This document shows, piece after piece, positions 8,486-16,910 of a stretch of 64,000 nt of DNA (the stretch's first letter is position 1; the number at the start of each line of letters is the position of its first letter). The position numbers and the translations under genes are program-made. Source of the DNA: Bacteroidia bacterium. GTDB taxonomy: Bacteria; Bacteroidota; Bacteroidia; Flavobacteriales; Schleiferiaceae. The DNA lies in the NCBI GenBank assembly GCA_030424545.1, contig JAUHWL010000002.1, positions 1-64,000 of the forward strand, in the 5' to 3' direction. The notes beneath the pieces were generated by a model, which searched no databases, was not told the DNA's origin, and worked only from the letters and a program-made list of their open reading frames with translations.

Positions 8486-11428
8486 CTAACCGACAACAAT
8501 ATTCACAATCTTACCCGGCACAACGATAATTTTTCGGATGGTTTTTCCGTCTAAATATTTGTTGGTGCGTTCATCGGCCAAGGCGGCTTTTTCAACTTCT
8601 TCTTTGCTCAAGCTCAAAGGCAATTCAAGCTGGAAGCGCATTTTGCCGTTGAAAGAAACCGGATAGCTTTTGTTGCTTTCTACCAAATATTTTTCTTCGT
8701 GCACCGGGAATGGTGCCGTTTCAATGCTTTGGTTGTGGCCCAATTGCTGCCATAATTCTTCGGCAATGTGCGGGGCAAATGGCGAAATAAGAATAGCCAA
8801 AGGCTCTAAGATTGCGCGCTTGCTGCATTTTAAATCGAGCAGCTCGTTGGTGCAAATCATAAACGCAGAAATGCTGGTGTTGAAGCTAAACGCTTCGATG
8901 TCGGCATTTACTTTTTTGATGCACGTGTGCAGTGCTTTCAGTTCTTTTTCGTTGGGTTTTTCGGTGCTAATTTCTTGTTGAAATAAACGCCAGAATTTTT
9001 TCACGAAGCCGTTAACGCCACTCAAACCTTGCGTGTTCCACGGTTTGGCTTGCTCCAACGGACCTAAAAACATTTCGTACATGCGCAACACATCGGCACC
9101 GTATTCTTCTACAATCTGGTCAGGATTAACCACATTGTATTTTGATTTCGACATTTTTTCTACTTCGCGAGAACAATGAAATTCACCTTTTTCGTTTGTA
9201 ATAAACTTAGCGTTCTTAAAGTTTTGAACCTTTTCTGTTAAGTAATCCGTGTCAACAAGCGTTTCGGTTTTTAAACTTGAAATATCAATATGCAAACGTG
9301 AACGGCCATAACCATTATTTTGTATTAGATCATCATAATCTAAATTTAACTGCTCTTTAATCTGTTTTTTTAACTCACCTGGACTTAAGTTTACGGGGGT
9401 CATTAAATCATTTGAAATGTAAATAGGAGTTTCGTTAATTAGTTTAGTTTTTCCTTCTTCAAGAAATTCAACATCAAGTGATAGTCTATAAACCAATGCA
9501 CTCATCCCCTGAATCATCCCTTGGTTAATCAATTTCTTGAAAGGCTCTTGGGTAGAAACAAAACCGCGGTCGGCTAAGAATTTATGCCAAAAGCGTGAGT
9601 ACAATAAATGGCCCGTGCCGTGCTCGCTTCCGCCAATGTACAAGTCAACATTTTGCCAATATTCTTCGGCTTTTTTGCTCACAAATTCACCGTCATTTTG
9701 CGGGTCCATGTAGCGGAGAAAGTACCAAGAGCTTCCTGCCCAACCGGGCATGGTGGTGGTCTCGAGCCCCCCCTGCCCCCCGAAGGGGGGAGTTAGATTA
9801 GCCGCGTCCCATTCGGAAGCACGGGCTAAAGGAGGTTCTCCATCTTCTGTTGGAAGGTATTTGTCCACTTCTGGTAAAACTAGCGGAAGGTTTTCATCCG
9901 GTAAAAGTTTCGGAATATCGTTTTCGTAATACACCGGAATGGGCTCGCCCCAGTAGCGCTGGCGACCAAAAATGGCATCGCGCAGGCGGTAATTTATTTT
10001 GGCTTGGCCGATGCCTTTTTCTTCTACTTTTTGGCAAACCGTTTTAATGGCTTCGGCTACCGAAAGTCCGTTTAAGAAATCGCTATTTATTAATGTGCCG
10101 TCTTTGGCATCAAAAGCTTCTTTTTGAATATCGCCACCGGCAACCACTTCAACAATGGGCAAATCAAAATGATTGGCAAATGCCCAATCGCGCGTGTCGT
10201 GTGCAGGAACGGCCATAACCGCGCCTGTGCCGTAACCAGCCAGAACGTAATCGCCAATCCAAATCGGAATTTGTTTTCCGGTAAACGGATGCTCGGCATA
10301 GGCGCCAGTAAATTGCCCCGAGATAGTTTTTGTATCGGCCATGCGGTCGCGTTCGCTGCGTTTGCTGGCGGCAAATTTGTACGCGTTTACGGCATCGCGG
10401 TATTCGTCTGTTGTAATTTCATCCACCAGTTCATGCTCGGGCGCCAAGGTCATATATGTTACGCCAAAAATGGTGTCGGGACGAGTTGTAAACACCTCGA
10501 TTTTTAAAAAGTCATTTTGCTCCCTCTCCTTTGGGGAGGGCTGGGGAGGGGCTGCAACATTGAACGTTAAAGCCGCACCTTCGCTTCGTCCAATCCAGTT
10601 GCGTTGTGTTTCTTTAAGGCTTTCGGGCCAGTCGATGGTGTCTAATCCGTCAAGCAAACGCTGGCCGTAGGCGGTTATGCGCATGCTCCACTGCATCATT
10701 TTTTTCTGAATAACGGGATGTCCGCCTCGCTCAGAAACGCCATCTTTAACTTCGTCATTGGCCAACACCGTGCCCAAAGCGGGGCACCAATTTACCACGC
10801 TTTCGCTGCGATAAGCCAAACGGTAATTTAAAAGAATGTCGCTTTTTTCGCGTTCGCTGAAGTTTTGCCATTCTTCGGCAGAAAAATATTTTTCTTCGCC
10901 ACAGGCGGCAGAAATATCGGCCGAACCTGATTTTTCAAACGCAGAAATAAGCGTAGAAATGTCTTCGGCTTTGTCGGTAAATTTGTTGTACCAACTATTA
11001 AAAAGCTGCTTAAAAATCCACTGCGTCCATTTGTAATAATCAGGGTTGCTGGTACGCACTTCGCGGCTCCAATCAAAACTGAATCCAATTTTATCGAGTT
11101 GTTCGCGGTAGCGGGCAATATTTTCTTTGGTGGTAATGGCTGGATGCTGCCCTGTTTGAATGGCGTATTGCTCGGCCGGCAAACCAAAACTATCGTAACC
11201 CATTGGGTGCAACACATTGTAGCCTTGGTGGCGTTTGTAGCGCGCAACAATATCGCTGGCAATATAACCGAGCGGATGCCCCACGTGTAGCCCGGCACCA
11301 CTGGGGTACGGAAACATGTCCAACACGTAATATTTAGGTTTTTCGCTATGATTTTCGGCTTTAAAAGTTTGGTTTTGGGCCCAAAATATTTGCCACTTTT
11401 TGTCTATTTCGTTAGGATTAAAATCCAT
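8486..11428 (-). CDS. leuS: Leucyl-tRNA synthetase with two in-frame palindromic insertions
   Basis: 980 residues; charges tRNA-Leu with leucine in the cytoplasm. Class I signatures are present: HVGH at residues 48-51, and KMSKS near 756-760. The CP1 editing domain is marked by [10 protein letters not shown] and the catalytic core by [12 protein letters not shown]. Two stretches look foreign to the family. Residues ~292-304 ([11 protein letters not shown]) and ~545-553 ([10 protein letters not shown]) are translated from G/C-rich palindromes related to the intergenic palindromes next to this gene. Both keep the frame, lie near domain edges, and make the protein slightly longer than usual. The enzyme is presumably functional because the class I and editing motifs checked are intact and no other leuS is visible. 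Confidence 0.95.
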   Translation of the reverse strand: MDFNPNEIDKKWQIFWAQNQTFKAENHSEKPKYYVLDMFPYPSGAGLHVGHPLGYIASDIVARYKRHQGYNVLHPMGYDSFGLPAEQYAIQTGQHPAITTKENIARYREQLDKIGFSFDWSREVRTSNPDYYKWTQWIFKQLFNSWYNKFTDKAEDISTLISAFEKSGSADISAACGEEKYFSAEEWQNFSEREKSDILLNYRLAYRSESVVNWCPALGTVLANDEVKDGVSERGGHPVIQKKMMQWSMRITAYGQRLLDGLDTIDWPESLKETQRNWIGRSEGAALTFNVAAPPQPSPKEREQNDFLKIEVFTTRPDTIFGVTYMTLAPEHELVDEITTDEYRDAVNAYKFAASKRSERDRMADTKTISGQFTGAYAEHPFTGKQIPIWIGDYVLAGYGTGAVMAVPAHDTRDWAFANHFDLPIVEVVAGGDIQKEAFDAKDGTLINSDFLNGLSVAEAIKTVCQKVEEKGIGQAKINYRLRDAIFGRQRYWGEPIPVYYENDIPKLLPDENLPLVLPEVDKYLPTEDGEPPLARASEWDAANLTPPFGGQGGLETTTMPGWAGSSWYFLRYMDPQNDGEFVSKKAEEYWQNVDLYIGGSEHGTGHLLYSRFWHKFLADRGFVSTQEPFKKLINQGMIQGMSALVYRLSLDVEFLEEGKTKLINETPIYISNDLMTPVNLSPGELKKQIKEQLNLDYDDLIQNNGYGRSRLHIDISSLKTETLVDTDYLTEKVQNFKNAKFITNEKGEFHCSREVEKMSKSKYNVVNPDQIVEEYGADVLRMYEMFLGPLEQAKPWNTQGLSGVNGFVKKFWRLFQQEISTEKPNEKELKALHTCIKKVNADIEAFSFNTSISAFMICTNELLDLKCSKRAILEPLAILISPFAPHIAEELWQQLGHNQSIETAPFPVHEEKYLVESNKSYPVSFNGKMRFQLELPLSLSKEEVEKAALADERTNKYLDGKTIRKIIVVPGKIVNIVVG
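9765..9795. repeat. G/C-rich palindromic element inside leuS (copy 1)
   Basis: Core stem CCCCCC-GAA-GGGGGG at 9776-9790, preceded by a run of C. On the leuS strand it reads in frame as [10 protein letters not shown]. Its composition and arrangement match the palindromes at 11491-11507 and elsewhere near leuS. The flanking protein sequence (WD...[16 protein letters not shown]) is normal for LeuS, which points to a small in-frame insertion. Confidence 0.7.
10521..10555. repeat. G/C-rich palindromic element inside leuS (copy 2)
   Basis: CCCTCTCC (10522-10529) pairs with GGGGAGGG (10533-10540) around a TTT loop, with one G-T pair, and is followed by CTGGGGAGGGGCTG. This is the same layout as the intergenic copies at 7502, 8271 and 11607. 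On the leuS strand it encodes [11 protein letters not shown], just before the editing-domain motif FTTRPDT. The reading frame is preserved. Confidence 0.75.
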
Positions 11429-11479
11429 GATGATGCCGTTTTTTTAGAAGGCGCGAATTTAGAGAAAAAGAAGTCTGCA

Positions 11480-11507
11480 GCCCCCTCCAACTCCCCCAAA
11501 GGGGGAG
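11480..11507. repeat. Palindromic element upstream of leuS
   Basis: CTCCCCC-AAA-GGGGGAG, a perfect 7-bp stem at 11491-11507, preceded by AGCCCCCTCCAA. It is the first of four related elements in the ~500-bp intergenic region between leuS (start 11428) and the DUF2157-like gene (start 11929). There is no T-run, so it is unlikely to be a terminator. Confidence 0.7.
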
Positions 11508-11595
11508 CGGTTAAACGGGATGTGCTTACTTGGTGGGAATTTATGCTGAGTTGTTTGGAGGGTTTTTTATTTGTGAGATGGGTTCTGTGAAGAAA

Positions 11596-11630
11596 CCCCA
11601 CCCCAGCCCTCCCCAATTGGGGAGGGAGAC
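11596..11630. repeat. Palindromic element, perfect 8-bp stem
   Basis: CCCTCCCC-AATT-GGGGAGGG at 11607-11626, with flanks CACCCCAG and GAGACTTGG. The flanks resemble those of the copies at 7502 and 8271 (CACCCCAG ... GAGACGTGG), so the repeated unit is longer than the stem itself. Confidence 0.75.
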
Positions 11631-11679
11631 TTGGCGTGAGCAACTCATTTTTAATTGGTGAAATATCTGCCAAGTGCGT

Positions 11680-11712
11680 AGCCTCCCCCTCGGGGAGGTT
11701 GGAGGGGTTACG
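11680..11712. repeat. Palindromic element with GTTGGAGGGG arm
   Basis: CCTCCCC-CTC-GGGGAGG at 11682-11698, followed by TTGGAGGGGTTACGCCAAGTG. It is in the same orientation as the copy at 11750 and shares its GTAG prefix and TTGGAGGGG suffix. Confidence 0.7.
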
Positions 11713-11745
11713 CCAAGTGAAGCCACTAGAATATCCACTAGGAGA

Positions 11746-11779
11746 GTAGCCTCCCCTTTGGGGAGGTTGGAGGGGCTGT
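11746..11779. repeat. Palindromic element at the head of the minisatellite
   Basis: CCTCCCC-TTT-GGGGAGG at 11750-11766, followed by TTGGAGGGGCTGTG. The suffix is identical to the unit amplified in the adjoining 15-bp tandem repeat, so the minisatellite seems to have grown from this element's right arm. Confidence 0.75.
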
Positions 11780-11895
11780 GGTTGGAGGGGCTGTGGTTGG
11801 AGGGGCTGTGGTTGGAGGGGCTGTGGTTGGAGGGGCTGTGGTTGGAGGGGCTGTGGTTGGAGGTGCTGTGCTTTGAAGGGCTGAAGTTTGAGGCG
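11764..11895. repeat. 15-bp minisatellite
   Basis: Unit GGTTGGAGGGGCTGT, seven good copies (starting about every 15 bp from 11764) followed by two degenerate copies (CTTTGAAGGG, GTTTGAGGCG). The strand bias (G+T on top) is extreme. The unit is a multiple of three, so a reading frame stays open through it, but I do not consider it coding. It ends only ~10 bp before a TAGCTTTG promoter-like element. Confidence 0.9.
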
Positions 11896-11904
11896 CTTTT
11901 ATCT

Positions 11905-11912
11905 TAGCTTTG
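11905..11912 (+). promoter_or_regulatory. Possible -7 element for the DUF2157-like gene
   Basis: TAGCTTTG matches the Bacteroidota -7 consensus TAnnTTTG, 17 bp before the ATG at 11929. A TTTG at 11887-11890 lies upstream in the degenerate end of the minisatellite, with a 14-bp spacer, shorter than optimal. Changes in minisatellite copy number would alter the DNA directly upstream. Confidence 0.45.
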
Positions 11913-11928
11913 ACCTTCATTCCAAAAC

Positions 11929-12885
11929 ATGAATAAAACAACCTTGCAAGAGTTTCGCGAGAGCGGGATGCTCTCTGAAGAATCTTTTAAAAAATTGATG
12001 GCCATTGAAAACCGAACCGTGTTTTCTGTTTTTGCCGAACTGCGCACATTATTATATGTGGGCGTGCTTTTGCTGAGCACGGGCGTGGGTATTTTAATTT
12101 ACAACAACATTGGCGATATTGGTCATTACATCAGTTTGGTGCTGCTTTTGGCGGCTACGTTGGGCTGCTTGTTTTATGTAAAAAAGGTGCAATTGCCGTA
12201 CAGCAACGGCAGGGTAGAAGCGCCCAATCCGTATGCCGATTACGCGTTGCTTTTGGGCGCACTTTTGTTTTTAAGCGTGCTGGGTTATTTGCAATTTCTG
12301 TTTGGCATTTTTGATGATTACCTCGGGCTGATTTCGCTGATGGCAGCTGTGGTGTTTTTTGCGCTGGCATATCGGTTCGATCATCTGGGTGTTTTATCGA
12401 TGGCTATTACCGCCTTTGCTGGATTTTGGGGCATCGCTATTTCGCCTGCCCATTGGTACGATTTTGACTTTTTCAGCCAGCTGCAATTGCATTGGACGGG
12501 CGTTTTCTTGGGTGTTGGTTTGTTTGCTTCGGCCTTGGTTTTACGCAAATTGGGCATCAAAAAACACTTCACCAAAACGTATCTCAATTTTGCCATTCTC
12601 ATTGGTTTTATTGGGAGCACATCTTTGGTTTTTCAAGAAGAATCAAAATTAGTTGCTACCGCACAAGTGTTGACTGCCGTAGCATTGGGCTATTTTTCAA
12701 TCAAAGAAAAAACCGCGTTGTATATGATTTACGCGTTTGTTTTTGGGTACATCGCATTTACATTTCTTATCATTATGATGATTGAATTTGCGCCTACATT
12801 CTTGATGTTTTACATCTTTTTATCGTGTGCGGCATTTATCGCGTTCATCATGTTTATTCGTAAAAAATTTAGCAAAGACGCATGA
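11929..12885 (+). CDS. DUF2157-like multi-pass membrane protein
   Basis: 318 residues with a short N-terminal cytoplasmic region (LQEFRESGMLSEESFKKL) followed by roughly ten hydrophobic helices. This matches the DUF2157 arrangement, in which a small helical N-terminus precedes a polytopic domain. The stop overlaps the start of the next membrane-protein gene by four bases (ATGA), so the two are translationally coupled, as DUF2157/DUF4401 pairs commonly are. Function unknown; inner-membrane location inferred. Confidence 0.65.
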   Translation: MNKTTLQEFRESGMLSEESFKKLMAIENRTVFSVFAELRTLLYVGVLLLSTGVGILIYNNIGDIGHYISLVLLLAATLGCLFYVKKVQLPYSNGRVEAPNPYADYALLLGALLFLSVLGYLQFLFGIFDDYLGLISLMAAVVFFALAYRFDHLGVLSMAITAFAGFWGIAISPAHWYDFDFFSQLQLHWTGVFLGVGLFASALVLRKLGIKKHFTKTYLNFAILIGFIGSTSLVFQEESKLVATAQVLTAVALGYFSIKEKTALYMIYAFVFGYIAFTFLIIMMIEFAPTFLMFYIFLSCAAFIAFIMFIRKKFSKDA

Positions 12886-14048
12886 TTACAGCCTATAAAA
12901 AAGCGCGTTTACCTGCGCAAGAAAAATTGAATTTCGCCAAGCAATTGCAGAAAGAAGGCTACATGGATCCGCAAATTTCGTTGGAAGATATGAAGCAAGA
13001 AGCGGGCTTTTTTCATCCGTCTTGGCCCATGCGCATATTGCTTTTTATTGTTGGGTACTTTGGTTTTTCGGGCTTGATGGGGTTAGGATTTTTTATGGTC
13101 GAAAACATGATTTCTAGTCATTGGCAATCTTTTTTGTTAGGTGCAGGGTTACTTGGCTTCGTGGCTTTTGAGGGCGTGATTATCCGCTCCATGAATCATT
13201 TCAAATCGGGATTAACCGAAGCTGTTTTGTATACGTCTATGAGTATGGTTTTAGGTGGGTTTGCTGAGTTTATTGATCGCTTCGAAACATGGGGATTTCT
13301 GCTTTTTGCGGCAATTCTTGCCGCGGCTGCCATCCGGTATGTCGATAAATTTTTAACCATTATGGCGGTGCTTTGCGTAGGTGGCTTCTTGTTTTTTCTC
13401 TGCCAAAATTTGGGCGTGATTTTCCAAAACCTTGTGCCATTTGTTTTTATGGCTGTTTTTGCAAGCATTTATTTCTTTACCCGAAAATTAGAAACACAAG
13501 AAAGTTTAAGAATCTGGCACAAACAAATTTTGGTTTTGCAAAGTCTAAGCTTATTGTTGGTGTACGCAGGTGGAAATTATTTTGTGGTGCACGAGTTAGA
13601 TAGAGCCGTAAACGACACGTATTTAGCACCCGGAGAAAACATTGCATTTGCTTGGATTTTTTACGCATTTACCATTTTGCTACCTGCGCTATTTTTATTT
13701 TTCGGCATCAAGCATCGCGACCGCATTTTAATTTGGGCGGGATTGCTTTCGGCAGGTTTTTCGGTGTTTACCTTTAAATATTATTTCTCATTAGGCCATC
13801 CCGAAATTACGTTGACAATTTCTGGAGTGCTCCTTTTGGGCGTTGCGGTTTTTCTTCTCAATAAATTAAAACAACCCGTGCATGGTTTTACCCGAGAGAA
13901 ATTGGCAGCCACAGATGTAGATGCGCTCACAGCCGAAGGCGTTTTTATTTCGCAAACCATGGGCGGCATCACCACAAAAACGCAAGAGCAAGAATTGTTT
14001 CAAGGCGGAGGTTTTGGCGGTGGCGGAGCAAGCGGAAATGTGGATTGA
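12882..14048 (+). CDS. DUF4401-like multi-pass membrane protein
   Basis: 388 residues with an N-terminal cytoplasmic segment of about 50 residues, then about nine to eleven transmembrane helices, and a glycine-rich C-terminal tail (GGGFGGGGASG). It is paired with the DUF2157-like gene by a four-base overlap. The DUF4401 assignment rests on gene pairing and topology, not on a distinctive motif. Function unknown. Confidence 0.55.
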   Translation: MITAYKKARLPAQEKLNFAKQLQKEGYMDPQISLEDMKQEAGFFHPSWPMRILLFIVGYFGFSGLMGLGFFMVENMISSHWQSFLLGAGLLGFVAFEGVIIRSMNHFKSGLTEAVLYTSMSMVLGGFAEFIDRFETWGFLLFAAILAAAAIRYVDKFLTIMAVLCVGGFLFFLCQNLGVIFQNLVPFVFMAVFASIYFFTRKLETQESLRIWHKQILVLQSLSLLLVYAGGNYFVVHELDRAVNDTYLAPGENIAFAWIFYAFTILLPALFLFFGIKHRDRILIWAGLLSAGFSVFTFKYYFSLGHPEITLTISGVLLLGVAVFLLNKLKQPVHGFTREKLAATDVDALTAEGVFISQTMGGITTKTQEQELFQGGGFGGGGASGNVD

Positions 14049-14140
14049 TGACGAAAAGTATCTGGCTACTGTCTACAACTCAACGTGGTTTTTCGGCTTT
14101 GTTCATTCGGTTATTTTTGTGGCAATCAAAAAAATTAAGC

Positions 14141-15706
14141 ATGAATAGATTTCTACTCACAGCAACCTTACTTTTTTCATTTATAGTGGGTACACAAGCC
14201 TCTCATATTTTGGGCGGAAGCCTTACATACCGGTACATTGGCGATTCTACAGGTGTGCAAAATCAGTTCATTGTTAACTTGCAACTTATCCGTAATTGCT
14301 CAAATACCACCACGAGTTTTAATCGAACTATTGTTATTTCTTCATCGTGTTTTGCCAATCAATCGCACATGCTAAATGCGGTAAATGGGCCGTTGCCAAA
14401 TGGTGATTTTCCCGCTTATGACTATGACAATTGTGTAGATTCTTTGCTTATTCCTTGCGTTACATATCGGTATTACTCTAAGGTTGTAACGCTACCCAGC
14501 AATTGTAGCGACATAAAGTTTGCATATAATGATTGCTGTCGTTCGTATCAAATAAATAATTTGGCTTCAGCAAGTTCTAGTTATAATTATTTCGAAGCAT
14601 TTTTAAACGGTAATTTAAATTCTGTACAGAACACAAGTGCCCCGGCACATCCGCAACCGGCAAAAGCATTTTGTGTGGGAAACGAGTTTACGTGGAACCA
14701 ACATGTTGAAGATCCGAATTTTGATTCTGTATTATTTGAGTTGGTTGCTGCCAGAAGTTTAAATGGAGCATCTGTAACGTATGCAACAGGTTTAAGTCCA
14801 CAACAACCCATTACAAATTTTGCTGGAACTTCGTTGATGATGAATCAAAAAACGGGCGAATTAACATTTACGCCCGGAGCGGTAGAATCTGCCGTGGTAA
14901 CATTAAAAGTTTCGGAGTTTACATTTGATACAACCACTACGAGCTGGATGCTAATTGGAAGTTCTACGCGCGATTTGTTGTACACCTCGGTTGCGAATTG
15001 CAATGCAACGGCACAAGTGGGTGTTGGCTATGATAACACGAGCCAAAATCCAAGTACAATAAAAGGATTGCCGTGGGTTTCGTTGCCGTGTTACGATTCT
15101 ATTGTTGAAATATCTTTTCTCCCAAAATTTGTTTGTACAACATTGGCGCCCGATGGTTCTGACTTTGTTTTGGCAGATTCAAGCGGTACGCCAATAAATA
15201 TAGTAAAGGCCGAAGCGAATTGCGATTCTAGTGGTAGGGCCTCTCAAATAAAATTATCTTTGAGCAAGCCGATTGATCAAAACGGATATTACTTTTTGTA
15301 TTCTCAAAAAGGTAGCGATGGCAATACGCTTAAAAATGCGTGCGATTTTTCCATGCCAGAAAACGATTCCATCATCATTATTGTTGCTGATTGCTCCGGC
15401 ATTGGCGTTGCTGATAACGGAATTTATACACCCAGTTTAATTTTACCCAATGTTTATTCGCCCAATGGCGATGGGCAAAACGATCAATTTTTTATTGATA
15501 TTCCAGAAAATTTGTCGGGGAAATTTGAGTTAACCTTGGTAAATGCGTTGGGCCAAGTTGTGCATAGCAACACGTACAACGGCTTTGGTAGATGGGATGT
15601 AGAATTGCCCAAAACCTTAAAAACCGGAATGCATTTTTATACAATTTCGGCAACCCAAAAAACCGGAGTGCGTAAAACGTGGCGCAGTAGGTTGGTGGTT
15701 TTTTAA
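14141..15706 (+). CDS. Secreted protein with gliding-motility-associated (T9SS type B) C-terminal domain
   Basis: 521 residues from the ATG at 14141, chosen because it places a clean signal peptide (NRFLLTATLLFSFIVGTQAS) at the N-terminus; the frame extends upstream to 14045 without a signal. The C-terminal ~90 residues contain NVYSPNGDGQND and end in RLVVF, the type B (CHU_C/gliding-motility-associated) sorting domain used by the type IX secretion system. The middle part is Cys-rich with an N-terminal SHILGGSLTYRYIG motif common to large Bacteroidota surface proteins. Probably exported to the cell surface or medium; ligand unknown. Confidence 0.8.
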   Translation: MNRFLLTATLLFSFIVGTQASHILGGSLTYRYIGDSTGVQNQFIVNLQLIRNCSNTTTSFNRTIVISSSCFANQSHMLNAVNGPLPNGDFPAYDYDNCVDSLLIPCVTYRYYSKVVTLPSNCSDIKFAYNDCCRSYQINNLASASSSYNYFEAFLNGNLNSVQNTSAPAHPQPAKAFCVGNEFTWNQHVEDPNFDSVLFELVAARSLNGASVTYATGLSPQQPITNFAGTSLMMNQKTGELTFTPGAVESAVVTLKVSEFTFDTTTTSWMLIGSSTRDLLYTSVANCNATAQVGVGYDNTSQNPSTIKGLPWVSLPCYDSIVEISFLPKFVCTTLAPDGSDFVLADSSGTPINIVKAEANCDSSGRASQIKLSLSKPIDQNGYYFLYSQKGSDGNTLKNACDFSMPENDSIIIIVADCSGIGVADNGIYTPSLILPNVYSPNGDGQNDQFFIDIPENLSGKFELTLVNALGQVVHSNTYNGFGRWDVELPKTLKTGMHFYTISATQKTGVRKTWRSRLVVF

Positions 15707-15790
15707 AGCAATATTAATCTCTAAGCATCTTTAACGAAAAGTTGGGGTTTTGGCAGCGTTAAATTTTTAAATTCGCCACCACTTGTACGT

Positions 15791-16669
15791 ATGAGCACGA
15801 AAGAAGAAAAATTTAATAAAAGAAGGCTGCGATCAGCTTATCTGTCGGTTACCATTAGCATAGCGTTGGTACTGTTTTTAGTTGGCGCCCTTGGTGTTTT
15901 AGTAGTAAACGCCCAAAGTTTGGCAAAAGAAATGCGCGAGAACTTCACGTTTACCGTAATGCTAAAAAGCGATGCACCCGAAGTAGAAATACGCCAGTTT
16001 GTTAAGGAGTTACAAATTAAAGACTACATTAAAGAAGCCGAATTGATTACAAAAGATGAGGCGGCCGAAATGATGAAGCAAGAATTGGGCGAAGATTTTG
16101 TAGAGTTTTTAGGTTACAATCCGCTTAATGATGCATTGGACGTACGTTTAAATTCTGAGTTTGTTAATACCACAGAGATAGATAAAATACAGCAGGAAAT
16201 TTTAGAAAATAATTTGGTAACAGAAGTAGTTTATGATCCAGATTTAATTCAGCTAGTAAATGAAAACATTGAGCGCATAGGTTTGGTGTTGGCTGCGGGA
16301 ATTTTTCTGTTGCTTATTATTTCAATAGCACTTATAAACTCTTCTATACGGTTAACCATTTATAGCCGCAGGTTTTTAATTAAAACTATGCAATTGGTAG
16401 GAGCAACCAAGCCCTTTATACAAAGGCCGTTTTTATTGCGTAGCATAAAGTTAGGAGTTTTTGGGGCTATAGTTGCTGCATTGTTGTTAACCGCTATGGG
16501 CTATGGTTTATATCAATATTTACCAGAGTTTACAGCGCTTTTAAATCCAACAAAAATTGCCATTGTATTTGCTATAATGCTGGTGCTTGGCGTTGCCATT
16601 AGTTGGGTGAGTACTTGGCTAGCCGTAAATAAATTTTTAAAAATTAAAACAGACGAAATACATTATTAA
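15791..16669 (+). CDS. ftsX: Cell division protein FtsX
   Basis: 292 residues with the FtsX layout: N-terminal membrane helix (~22-43), an extracytoplasmic domain (~45-165), and three C-terminal helices (~172-192, ~218-240, ~253-275). FtsX with the ATPase FtsE links septal peptidoglycan hydrolase activation to division; ftsE is not in this window. The gene opens a tight operon ftsX-DUF3098-uppP-truB (gaps of 1, -4 and 1 bp), an order well conserved in Bacteroidota, joining division, lipid-carrier recycling and tRNA modification. Confidence 0.92.
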   Translation: MSTKEEKFNKRRLRSAYLSVTISIALVLFLVGALGVLVVNAQSLAKEMRENFTFTVMLKSDAPEVEIRQFVKELQIKDYIKEAELITKDEAAEMMKQELGEDFVEFLGYNPLNDALDVRLNSEFVNTTEIDKIQQEILENNLVTEVVYDPDLIQLVNENIERIGLVLAAGIFLLLIISIALINSSIRLTIYSRRFLIKTMQLVGATKPFIQRPFLLRSIKLGVFGAIVAALLLTAMGYGLYQYLPEFTALLNPTKIAIVFAIMLVLGVAISWVSTWLAVNKFLKIKTDEIHY

Positions 16670-16670
16670 T

Positions 16671-16910
16671 ATGAGTAAAGACGCATTTATTTTTAACAAG
16701 AAAAATTACACTTTGGTCATCATTGGGTTGGCTTTTGTGGCTATCGGTTTTATTTTAATGGCTGGTGGTGGTGCCGAAGATCCTGCTGGATTTAACGAAG
16801 AAATTTTTAGCGCCAGACGTATTACTTGGGCTCCTTTGTTAATTCTTATTGGTTTCGGTATAGAAGTTTTTGCCATCATGCGTAAGCCTAAAGAAGAAGA
16901 CGCTGAATGA
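16671..16910 (+). CDS. DUF3098 small membrane protein
   Basis: 79 residues with two hydrophobic helices (about 13-30 and 49-67) and an acidic tail. DUF3098 proteins are found between ftsX and uppP across Bacteroidota, exactly as here. Starts one base after ftsX and overlaps uppP by four bases. No biochemical role known; conservation of position suggests a link with division or envelope synthesis. Confidence 0.85.
   Translation: MSKDAFIFNKKNYTLVIIGLAFVAIGFILMAGGGAEDPAGFNEEIFSARRITWAPLLILIGFGIEVFAIMRKPKEEDAE

Noticed and set aside
9595-11301. Several open frames antisense to or overlapping leuS
   Set aside because: They are shadows of the leuS frame with no start context, no recognisable domains and typical antisense composition.
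8486-11428. LeuS region between the GMIQG and EKMSKS motifs as a third insertion
   Set aside because: It is long, but Bacteroidota LeuS proteins normally carry an extended domain here and there is no palindrome in it.
11607-11626. Rho-independent terminator for leuS-region transcripts
   Set aside because: Perfect stem but no T-run on either side; it matches the dispersed palindrome family instead.
11764-11895. Possible CRISPR array
   Set aside because: Units are 15 bp, directly adjacent and without unique spacers.
11674-11907. Open frame on the plus strand running through the minisatellite (LWLEG repeats), and its minus-strand counterpart (APPTT repeats)
   Set aside because: The repeat unit is 15 bp, so any frame without a stop stays open; the sequence outside the repeat has no protein-like character and includes palindromic elements.
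14045-14140. Longer T9SS type B protein from 14045
   Set aside because: It overlaps the upstream gene and would bury the signal peptide 32 residues inside.
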